Of a stretch of 7,722 bases of DNA, positions 1 to 5,642 are shown in pieces. Position numbers and translations under genes: made by a program. The notes under the pieces were generated by a model. The model was not told where the DNA came from and did not search any database. It worked only from the letters and a program-made list of their open reading frames with translations. The DNA comes from Deltaproteobacteria bacterium (GTDB taxonomy: Bacteria > JAUYMQ01): positions 1 to 7,722 of the forward strand of contig JAUYMQ010000303.1 of the NCBI GenBank assembly GCA_030698575.1. The letters are read 5' to 3'. Position 1 is the first letter of the stretch; each line of letters begins with the position of its first letter.

Positions 1-132
1 CGAGACACTGCCGGTTCTCGCGGTGACCGTGCCGGAAAGATCCCACATCGAGGCGGGGGCGGCGGCCATCGCCTGACCCGCGCCCAGCAATACGAACACG
101 ATGATCCAAAGACCGAGTTTTGCCTTTTGCAT
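1..132 (-). CDS. Secreted protein of unknown function (N-terminal part only)
   Basis: This is a 44-codon open fragment that starts with ATG at 132 and runs off the left edge. The N-terminus looks like a Sec signal peptide: MQKAK gives a positive n-region, residues 7-17 form a hydrophobic core (LGLWIIVFVLL), and an AMA-A or AAA-P junction near residues 22-26 is a plausible signal peptidase I site. No lipobox cysteine is visible. The mature part that can be seen begins ASMWDLSGTVTA, which I do not recognise as a family. An AGGGAGG SD site lies six bases upstream, so the start is well supported. It follows the AGPS-like gene at 40 bases in the same direction, so the two may share a transcript and the protein may act with that enzyme in the envelope; this is inference. 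The function cannot be judged from so short a piece. Confidence 0.75.
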   Translation of the reverse strand, partial: MQKAKLGLWIIVFVLLGAGQAMAAAPASMWDLSGTVTARTGSVS

Positions 133-138
133 GACTTG

Positions 139-145
139 CCTCCCT
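139..145 (-). promoter_or_regulatory. Ribosome binding site of the secreted protein
   Basis: Reading the minus strand, AGGGAGG sits six bases before the ATG at 132. It is one of the strongest SD matches in the window and fixes the start of the edge gene. Confidence 0.7.
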
Positions 146-172
146 GTCCGGCTGACTGAAGCCGTTAGAGGC

Positions 173-1816
173 TCAGTTCAGCCGGTCGAAGAGAACGCCC
201 GGGTTCAGGATGCCCCGTGGATCTAGACGCTTCTTGGCGGCGCGCAACGCATCGGCCACCAGCGGGGGGCATTCGTTCAGATACCAGGGCTGGTGGTCGC
301 GCCCGACAGCGTGATGGTGCGTCGTCGCCCCGCCCAGGCGGTCGATGGCTTCCGACGCCGCCTCCTTGATCGCGTCCCACTGCGCAAGGCGCGCGCCGGG
401 CCGCCCCGGGGCGATGACCGTGTAGTAGGGAGCGGGCCCATCCGGATAAACGTGCGTGAAGCGGCAGGTGAGCATGCCGCCGCCGCACACGCGGTCGAGA
501 GCGTCAGTCACCGCCTCCTTCACGCCTGCGTGGAATTTCTCGAAGCCCGACCAGGTGCAGGCGGTCTCGAAGGTGTCCGGAATGAACCCGGCGCGCACCA
601 GATGGTCCCGAATGTAGGGGGCGTCGAGGAACATCCGGCGCCACTGGCCTGCTTCTTCGGGCCGCCCCGCCCCCCCGCTGCCCGCCCTGTCGCTCTCCCC
701 CTCACTTACCCGCGTGTCGCCGGCGACGCTGCCGCCCCGGCCCAGGGCGATCTCGAGGGCCCGGTCGAGCCAGGGGCCGAGCGGGTGATCCGCCGACTCG
801 AAGGCGACGAGCAGCACCGCGCTCCCGTCACTGCGCACGCTGTTCAGCATCGCCTCGCCCGGGTCGAGGAGCCGGCAGTTCGACGGATGGAGATCGGATT
901 GGGCGAGATCGCGCGCCGCCTCCACCGCCTGCCGGAAATCCTGGAAGGCCACGGTGGCGCTGGCGCGAAAGACGGGCCGGCGCAGGACGCGCATGGAGGC
1001 CTCGGTGATGACGCCGAGGCTTCCCTCGCTGCCGAACAGCAGCCGCTTGGGCTCCGGCCCCGCCCCGCTCGACGGAAGGCTGCGGGTCTCAATGATGCCC
1101 GCGGGCGTGACGGCGCGGATGCTGTGGGTGAAATCGTCGATGTGCGTGAACACGGTCGCGAAGTGCCCGCCGGAACGAGTGGCGATCCACCCGCCCAGCG
1201 ACGAGAACTCGAAGGACTGCGGGAAGTGCCGGAGAGTGAGCCCCTCGCCCCGGAGCTGCGCCTCGAGCCCGGGGCCGAGCGCGCCTGCCTGGAAGCGCGC
1301 GAGGCGGCTCTCGCGATCGAGATCGAGAAGTTTGCCGAGGCGGGAGAGGTCGAGGCTCACGACACCGGGATAGCGCTCGCGGAGGCCGCGGGGCTCGACA
1401 CCGCCGACCACGCTGCTCCCGCCTCCGTAAGGAACGACCGCGTAGCCGTGGCGGTCGCAGGTGTCGAGCACCTGTACGACCTCTTCCTCGCTCGCGGGGT
1501 AACAGACCAGATCGGGCGCCGCGGCGAAGTCGCGGTCGAATGCGCGCAGCAGATCACGCAGGCCCTTTCCGTAGGTGTGGCCCGCGCGCTCGAGGGGATC
1601 GTCGGTGGCGCCGCAGCGCCCTAGCGAGTCGGCGCCCTCGCGAATGCGATTCGCCGGCAGGGCGATCTCGCCGATCTGCGGCGCGAGGATCGCTTCCGGC
1701 GCGGCGATGCCGAAGGTCTCGCAAGCGCGCTTGATGAGCGGGCGCGTCACGGCTTCATCCGGCCCGCCGCCCTCCACGCCCCAGCCCCAGAACTTCCTGC
1801 GCCGCATGTCGCGCAT
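173..1816 (-). CDS. AGPS-like FAD-binding oxidase (alkyldihydroxyacetonephosphate synthase family)
   Basis: This 547-residue flavoenzyme has the VAO/PCMH FAD-binding fold followed by an FAD-oxidase C-terminal domain. Family members such as eukaryotic AGPS exchange the acyl chain of acyl-DHAP for a fatty alcohol, forming ether lipids; many bacterial members have no proven substrate. Visible landmarks, in order: KFWGWG (residues 8-13), the FAD pyrophosphate loop PYGGGSSVVGG (129-139), FPQSFEFSSLGGWIATRSGG (198-217), FGSEGSLGVITEA (261-273), YIRD (401-404), FETACTW (416-422), APYYTV (462-467), TTHHHAVG (498-505) and LDPRGILNPG (531-540). Arg403, Tyr464/465 and His500-502 correspond to the arginine, tyrosine and histidine cluster needed for AGPS catalysis, so the enzyme looks active. 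FAD is expected to be non-covalent, as in AGPS. Residues about 371-389 are a Ser/Gly/Glu-rich insert before the conserved W-x8-Y-I-R-D segment. No signal peptide is seen, so it is cytoplasmic or membrane-peripheral. The ATG at 1816 has GGGGGA only three bases upstream; the ATG at 1807 (residue 4) is an alternative start. Exact substrate unproven. Confidence 0.9.
   Translation of the reverse strand: MRDMRRRKFWGWGVEGGGPDEAVTRPLIKRACETFGIAAPEAILAPQIGEIALPANRIREGADSLGRCGATDDPLERAGHTYGKGLRDLLRAFDRDFAAAPDLVCYPASEEEVVQVLDTCDRHGYAVVPYGGGSSVVGGVEPRGLRERYPGVVSLDLSRLGKLLDLDRESRLARFQAGALGPGLEAQLRGEGLTLRHFPQSFEFSSLGGWIATRSGGHFATVFTHIDDFTHSIRAVTPAGIIETRSLPSSGAGPEPKRLLFGSEGSLGVITEASMRVLRRPVFRASATVAFQDFRQAVEAARDLAQSDLHPSNCRLLDPGEAMLNSVRSDGSAVLLVAFESADHPLGPWLDRALEIALGRGGSVAGDTRVSEGESDRAGSGGAGRPEEAGQWRRMFLDAPYIRDHLVRAGFIPDTFETACTWSGFEKFHAGVKEAVTDALDRVCGGGMLTCRFTHVYPDGPAPYYTVIAPGRPGARLAQWDAIKEAASEAIDRLGGATTHHHAVGRDHQPWYLNECPPLVADALRAAKKRLDPRGILNPGVLFDRLN
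665..687 (-). other. Potential G-quadruplex motif inside the AGPS-like gene
   Basis: On the minus (coding) strand this stretch has four guanine runs of 3, 3, 7 and 4 with loops of 1, 4 and 1 bases, which fits the usual G3+N1-7 rule. A further GGGGG run lies just upstream at about 697-701. It encodes part of the low-complexity Gly-rich insert of the oxidase, so it could simply reflect repeated GGN codons. Folding is not proven. Confidence 0.4.
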
Positions 1817-1888
1817 GTTTCCCCCGCTTCCATTCTAGGCTCATCCACCCCTTAGCACATCCACTTGCGACGGTCACCGCCACGGATG

Positions 1889-1898
1889 TTGCGCGCAA
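1889..1898. promoter_or_regulatory. Perfect 10-bp palindrome (TTGCGCGCAA), candidate operator
   Basis: TTGCGCGCAA equals its own reverse complement and lies in the divergent intergenic region between the AGPS-like gene and the Tat-subunit gene. The 9-base symmetric CGGTCACCG lies at 1871-1879. Such symmetry suits a dimeric regulator, but a palindrome of this size is also expected by chance in GC-rich DNA. Confidence 0.25.
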
Positions 1899-1911
1899 TG
1901 CCCCCCTCCCC

Positions 1912-1940
1912 TTGACGCACCCGGACCCTTGTCCCATTCT
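1912..1940 (+). promoter_or_regulatory. Candidate sigma70-type promoter of the dehydrogenase pair
   Basis: TTGACG (1912-1917) is a 5/6 match to the -35 consensus. A 17-base spacer separates it from CATTCT (1935-1940), a weak -10 with A, T and T at consensus positions 2, 3 and 6. Transcription would begin near 1947 and read into the Tat-subunit and GMC genes. The spacing is ideal but the -10 is poor, so an activator or another sigma factor may be involved. Confidence 0.35.
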
Positions 1941-1947
1941 GGTCCGG
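1921..1947. repeat. Inverted repeat CCGGACC-N13-GGTCCGG over the candidate promoter
   Basis: The 7-base arms at 1921-1927 and 1941-1947 are exact reverse complements with a 13-base centre. The repeat spans the candidate -10 element and the expected transcription start. It could be an operator for a repressor of the dehydrogenase pair, or a hairpin at the start of the transcript. The downstream arm is followed by a second GGTCC copy that adds no further symmetry. Confidence 0.4.
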
Positions 1948-2060
1948 TCCAACCCGAGCGGAGGGCCACTGCCCGCATGATGGATCGCCGCCACCAATCT
2001 ATCGAATCTACAGGCCCAAGCCGGCAACCCGTGATCCCCCTCGAGCGCGCGCTGTCCGGC

Positions 2061-2579
2061 ATGAACCGGCGGGACTTCATCCGGCGTTCCGCCGCCGGCC
2101 TCGCTGGACTCACTCTGGCCCAGGCTCTTCTCCCCGCCTGCTCACCCGGGCGAGCCGCGCCCCCCGATCTCCGCGCCCTGGGCCCCGTCGAATTCGCGAC
2201 CCTCTCGGCCGCGGCCGATCGCATCATGGACGGCATGAACTATCCCGGCGGCGCCGACGCCGTCACGATTCTCTTCGACCAGGATCTCGCCCGCGTGCCA
2301 CCCTGGATCAGGTCTCTCTTTATCGACGCGGTCCGGTTTCTCGAATTCTCGCCGCTGCTCTTTTCCTTCCCGCCGGGTCGGTTCAGCACGCGCTCCGCCG
2401 AAGCACGCGATCAAATTCTTCGGGACATGGCCGCGAGCGCGCTTCTCATCCGCCGCCAGGTGTACGCGGGCATCAAGCAGTCCATTCTCTTCACCGCCTA
2501 CTCGCAGCCGGCAACCTGGGCCCCACTGGGATACGAGGGGCCGGGCGCCGTCTTCGAGCGGCGCGGGGGGAAGAAATGA
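2061..2579 (+). CDS. Tat-exported small subunit, gluconate 2-dehydrogenase subunit 3-like, probable lipoprotein
   Basis: This 172-residue protein begins with a textbook twin-arginine signal, NRRDFIRRS (residues 2-10), then a hydrophobic stretch AAGLAGLTLAQALLPA. Cys27 in LLPACS makes a plausible lipobox, so it may be exported folded and lipid-anchored. The mature part shows LGPVEFATLSAAADRIMDG and, near the C-terminus, TWAPLGYEGPG. These resemble the gluconate 2-dehydrogenase subunit 3 family (start of mature domain, and the W-x-x-x-G-Y-x-G-P tail). In related enzymes such small subunits carry the flavoprotein through Tat as a hitchhiker and stabilise it. The next gene overlaps it by four bases (ATGA), which supports a complex. 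The start is uncertain. The frame is open upstream to a TTG at 1929, and ATG 1977 has GGAGG 12 bases before it. Codons from 1977 to about 2028 lack the GC-rich third positions seen afterwards, and ATG 2061 places RR at residues 3-4 as usual, so I prefer 2061 despite its weak SD. Confidence 0.85.
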   Translation: MNRRDFIRRSAAGLAGLTLAQALLPACSPGRAAPPDLRALGPVEFATLSAAADRIMDGMNYPGGADAVTILFDQDLARVPPWIRSLFIDAVRFLEFSPLLFSFPPGRFSTRSAEARDQILRDMAASALLIRRQVYAGIKQSILFTAYSQPATWAPLGYEGPGAVFERRGGKK

Positions 2580-4102
2580 TAAGGGTCGGCCGCGAGGTCA
2601 CCAGCGCCACGAAGGATCGGGCCGATGTCTGCGTTATCGGCAGCGGCTCCGGCGGCGCCGTGATGGCGGCGCTACTCGCCGAGTCGGGCAAGGACGTCGT
2701 GGTTCTCGAAGAGGGCGGCAATTTCACGGCGCGGGATTTCACGGGCCGCGAAGGAGAGATGTACCCGCTGCTCTACCGCGACGGCGGCGGGCAGTTTTCC
2801 GCCGACGGCGGGGTGAACGTCCTGCAGGGACGCGCCGTGGGCGGAAGCACCCTCATCAACGCGGCCGATTGCACGCGCATTCCGCCCGAAGTGCTGGAGC
2901 ACTGGGGCACCGTTTACGACGTGGAAGGCGTGAACGAGAAGACGCTCCGCGATTCCTATTCACGCGTCGAGCGCGCGCTCGGCGTGACCGACATCCTGGA
3001 AGGGCAGATCAACCGGAACAACGCGCTCCTCCTCGAGGGCGCGACGAAGCTCTCGATGAAGGGGGGCACCTTCCGCACCAACCGGACGGGCTGCGCCGGC
3101 ATCGGCACCTGCCTGATCGGCTGCCCGGTGAACGCCAAGAAGGGGGCGCATCTGAACTACATCCCCCGTGCGCTTGCCGCCGGCGCCCGTATCTACGCCG
3201 ACGCGCGCGCCGATCGCATCGTCGTCAACAACGGGGCCGCCACCGGTGTGCGTGGTTCGATCCTGGACAGGGAGCGGGGGATCGCCACCTATCCCATCGA
3301 GATCGAGGCGGAGCACATCGTGGTTTCCGCCGGCGCGATCCACACGCCGCTCCTGCTCGCGCGGTCCGGTCTGGGCGGCGAGCAGGTGGGCCGCAACCTC
3401 ACCCTGCAGCCGCAGATTCCCTTCATCGCACTGTTTCCCGAATCCGTCGTCGCCTGGAAGGGGATCCCCCAGTCCACCTATGTCGACGCATTTGATCACA
3501 ACACCGCCAAGCACGGCCTGGGCGGGTACCGGATGGAGGGGATCAGCGGAGGCCCGGGCTTCGCGTCGTTCATCTTCCCGGGCATCGGAGCGGCGCACCG
3601 GCAGCTCTTCGAAAGGTTCGCGAACACCGCGACGGCGCTCATCCTCGTTCCCGACCGGCCCGGCGACGGATTCGTGAGCGCCCAGAAAGGCGGCGGCGCG
3701 AAGATTACCTACACCGTGCAGGATCTCTGGCGGAAGAATGCGCGGAAGGGAATTGCTGCGGCGGCGCGCTGCTACCTGGAGGCGGGCGCGGAGGCCGTTC
3801 TCTGGGCCGACGAGACTGCCGAGGTGATCCGGAGCCTGAAGAAGGCCGAAAAGGCCGCCGCGAATGCGCCGCTCGCCGTCTCGTCGGCGCGGCTGGTGAG
3901 CGCCCACTGCCAGGGCACCTGCCGGATGGGGGAAGATGAGAAAACCTGCGTGGCCGACAGCCGCGGGCGAATGTACGGCGTGAAGGGAGTCACCATCTGC
4001 GACGCGAGCCTCTTTCCCAGCAGCGCCTCCACCCACACGATGATCCCGACCATGGCCATGGCCGATCTCATCGCACACCACCTCATCGACTCAGGCGCCT
4101 GA
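2576..4102 (+). CDS. GMC-family FAD-dependent dehydrogenase, catalytic subunit, with probable 3Fe-4S cysteines
   Basis: This 508-residue flavoprotein would oxidise an alcohol or sugar hydroxyl, passing electrons to an outside acceptor. The Rossmann FAD motif GSGSGGAVMA is at residues 22-31, with the strand-ending acid in VVVLEEGG at 41-48. GRAVGGSTLINA (85-96) is the GMC signature region, VVSAGAIHTPLLL (249-261) the second GMC signature, and SAHCQGTCRMG (442-452) carries the expected catalytic His443. FPSSASTHTMIP (480-491) has His487 where the second active-site residue (His or Asn) is expected. Cys173, Cys179 and Cys183 have CX5CX3C spacing, the same as the 3Fe-4S ligands of direct-electron-transfer FAD-glucose dehydrogenases. 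There is no signal peptide, so export would depend on the Tat subunit upstream. The ATG overlaps that gene's TGA, with GGGGGG five bases upstream. Gluconate/fructose dehydrogenase and long-chain alcohol oxidase relatives both fit, so the substrate is unknown. No cytochrome c subunit follows. Confidence 0.9.
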   Translation: MIRVGREVTSATKDRADVCVIGSGSGGAVMAALLAESGKDVVVLEEGGNFTARDFTGREGEMYPLLYRDGGGQFSADGGVNVLQGRAVGGSTLINAADCTRIPPEVLEHWGTVYDVEGVNEKTLRDSYSRVERALGVTDILEGQINRNNALLLEGATKLSMKGGTFRTNRTGCAGIGTCLIGCPVNAKKGAHLNYIPRALAAGARIYADARADRIVVNNGAATGVRGSILDRERGIATYPIEIEAEHIVVSAGAIHTPLLLARSGLGGEQVGRNLTLQPQIPFIALFPESVVAWKGIPQSTYVDAFDHNTAKHGLGGYRMEGISGGPGFASFIFPGIGAAHRQLFERFANTATALILVPDRPGDGFVSAQKGGGAKITYTVQDLWRKNARKGIAAAARCYLEAGAEAVLWADETAEVIRSLKKAEKAAANAPLAVSSARLVSAHCQGTCRMGEDEKTCVADSRGRMYGVKGVTICDASLFPSSASTHTMIPTMAMADLIAHHLIDSGA

Positions 4103-4110
4103 GGGCAGAT

Positions 4111-4126
4111 CCGTCCGCGAGGGCGG
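4111..4126. other. Short GNRA-loop hairpin between convergent genes
   Basis: CCGTCC-GCGA-GGGCGG can form a 6-bp stem (one G-U pair as plus-strand RNA) with a GCGA tetraloop, nine bases after the stop of the GMC gene. There is no T-tract on either side, so it is not a convincing intrinsic terminator. It may stabilise the 3' end or help end transcription in the 56-base convergent gap, which holds nothing else I can identify. Confidence 0.3.
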
Positions 4127-4158
4127 CACACCCTGCTCAATTCTGAACCGGGGATTGG

Positions 4159-5598
4159 TCAGCCTGTGAGCTTGCGGAAGATGTCGACGTACTGGATGAG
4201 ATGCCGCACGCCGAGGAAGTGCACGATGGCCCGGCGCCGGGCGTTGCGGCCGAGGCGGCGCGCCAGATCGCGCGCGCCAAGCATGCGCTGGAGCGCGTCG
4301 CCGAACTGCTTCAGGTTTTTCGGATCGTCAATGAGCAGGCCGTGGATGCCGCTCTTGATCTGGTCCTGGATCCCGCCCACGCGGCTGGCGACGATCGGAC
4401 GCCCCTTCCACATGGCCTCGGTCACCGTCAGCCCGAACCCCTCATAGAGGCTCTTCTGCACGACCACCGCGGCGTGGCGCTGGATGGCGTTCACGATGGC
4501 CGCGTTCTCCTCGATATCCTGCATGGGAAGCGAGACGAGGTGCACCCGCGCGCGTTTTGCGGGGGGTAACGCCTTCCACGCGGCGATGCATTCCGCGAGC
4601 ACCACTGCCCCCTCGGGATCATCCGAGACGCCGCTAACATCGGGGCCCACGAGCGCGAGGTGCGCGTCCGCCACACCGTTGAGGTGAGCGGCGAAGCCCT
4701 GCATCACGCCTGCCATGTCCTTCAGCCGATCCCAGCGCGAAACCTGCACCACCAGCGGCGTGTCGAAACCGGGAACCTGGCTGTTGCTGACGATCTCAGC
4801 CCGCGAACGAACGACCGCCTCGGCGCCGTTGTGACGCCTGAAAATCGGCTCAGTGTCGCTGTGGCCGGCGTTCACGAGCCCCACGTGCCGCAGGATGGCG
4901 TGGACCGTGGCCCTCGGTATTTCGTAATTCTTCGAAGAGAACGGGTCGATGGAGGGCGCCACCGTGAAAGTCCGGCTCCGGTCGATCCAGGGCGGCGCAT
5001 AAGCGTCGCGGGAGAAGACGTAACCGTGGGCGCTTCCGACGTACCTGCGCAGGAACTCCCAGGTCTGGCTGATCACGCCCTGCTGATCGTCGTGCCCGAT
5101 GTGGCAGCGCCAGATCACGAGTGCGCCGAGCTCGACCATCGCCGAAACGAGGCCGGCAGTCTGGGGATCGTGGAGAAGGACGAGATCACCCGGCCTGATG
5201 AACCGCCTGAGCTCCACCGCGTTGAAGGCCGACACGGCGGCGTAGTGAGGGTGATCAGCCTCCCCGGGCTCCTCGCCCTGCGCCAGGAGACCGTGCAGGC
5301 CGTTGTGAATCCGCTTGGTGAGTGCGTAGAACTCCGGATCCCCCTCGATGACCAGCCAGCGCGCGTCGACCCCGGCGTCGCGGGCGTAGGGGAGGATTGA
5401 ATAGAGGATCTCCGCGACCCCGCCGCCCGTGGCGGTGGAGTTCACGTTCCAGACTCTGATTTTCGAGAATCCCGTTCGCGCCCAGGCAGCTACGACCTCA
5501 ACCGCGGCCATGCGCTTGTCGCCGATGGCGGGGCGGAACCGCTCCAGGGGGAGCGAACCGATATCTACTTCTTGCACAGGCGGCATATCAGAGATCAC
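4159..5598 (-). CDS. treT: GT4 glycosyltransferase, trehalose synthase (TreT-like)
   Basis: This 479-residue protein is a retaining GT4 enzyme of the TreT/trehalose phosphorylase group, which joins NDP-glucose and glucose into trehalose in the cytoplasm. Landmarks: EVDIGSLPLERF near residues 10-21; NVNSTATGGGVAEIL (51-65), the glycine-rich acceptor/donor loop; RWLVIEGDPEF (80-90); LLHDPQTAGL (141-150); WRCHIG (163-168); APSIDPFSSKN (214-224); VSRWDRLKDM (286-295) with Arg288 and Lys293 for the nucleotide phosphates; and EGFGLTVTE (386-394), the EX7E motif with Glu386 and Glu394. Compared with archaeal TreT as I remember it, residues about 241-278 form an extra segment, which I believe is usual in bacterial homologues. 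The start used is GTG at 5598; ATG 5586 (residue 5) is an alternative, and neither has a clear SD. It follows hflC by 44 bases in the same direction, so probably shares its transcript. Trehalose phosphorylase or another glucosyl transfer cannot be excluded. Confidence 0.85.
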   Translation of the reverse strand: MISDMPPVQEVDIGSLPLERFRPAIGDKRMAAVEVVAAWARTGFSKIRVWNVNSTATGGGVAEILYSILPYARDAGVDARWLVIEGDPEFYALTKRIHNGLHGLLAQGEEPGEADHPHYAAVSAFNAVELRRFIRPGDLVLLHDPQTAGLVSAMVELGALVIWRCHIGHDDQQGVISQTWEFLRRYVGSAHGYVFSRDAYAPPWIDRSRTFTVAPSIDPFSSKNYEIPRATVHAILRHVGLVNAGHSDTEPIFRRHNGAEAVVRSRAEIVSNSQVPGFDTPLVVQVSRWDRLKDMAGVMQGFAAHLNGVADAHLALVGPDVSGVSDDPEGAVVLAECIAAWKALPPAKRARVHLVSLPMQDIEENAAIVNAIQRHAAVVVQKSLYEGFGLTVTEAMWKGRPIVASRVGGIQDQIKSGIHGLLIDDPKNLKQFGDALQRMLGARDLARRLGRNARRRAIVHFLGVRHLIQYVDIFRKLTG

Positions 5599-5642
5599 TT
5601 CGGCGTGGGGGGTAGTGAACTGAAGGAGGGATTGCCTCTGGC

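Noticed and set aside
293-1624. 443-codon plus-strand open frame opposite the AGPS-like gene
   Set aside because: It is antisense to a gene with many conserved motifs. Long antisense frames are expected in GC-rich coding DNA, and its Ala/Arg/Gly/Glu-rich translation resembles no family.
1833-1838. TAGAAT as the -10 of a promoter for the AGPS-like gene
   Set aside because: The hexamer is good, but no -35 match lies 16-18 bases upstream. Transcription would begin about ten bases from the start codon, within or next to the SD.
3092-3124. Ferredoxin-type 4Fe-4S motif in the GMC gene
   Set aside because: The cysteine spacing (CX5CX3C, no fourth cysteine) does not fit CX2CX2CX3C; a 3Fe-4S cluster as in related dehydrogenases is the better reading.
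2869-3495. 208-codon plus-strand frame inside the GMC gene
   Set aside because: It is a +1-type shadow with an Arg/His/Ala-rich product, while the main frame carries the conserved cysteines and GMC signatures.
2960-4081. 373-codon minus-strand open frame opposite the GMC gene
   Set aside because: It is a mirror-frame shadow of the conserved GMC enzyme; the translation is low-complexity with no recognisable domain.
4111-4126. Intrinsic terminator for the convergent genes
   Set aside because: The stem is only six pairs and no T-tract follows on either strand, so I list it only as a hairpin.
4660-5400. 246-codon plus-strand open frame opposite the glycosyltransferase
   Set aside because: It lies over the conserved GT4 gene on the opposite strand and shows no motif of its own.
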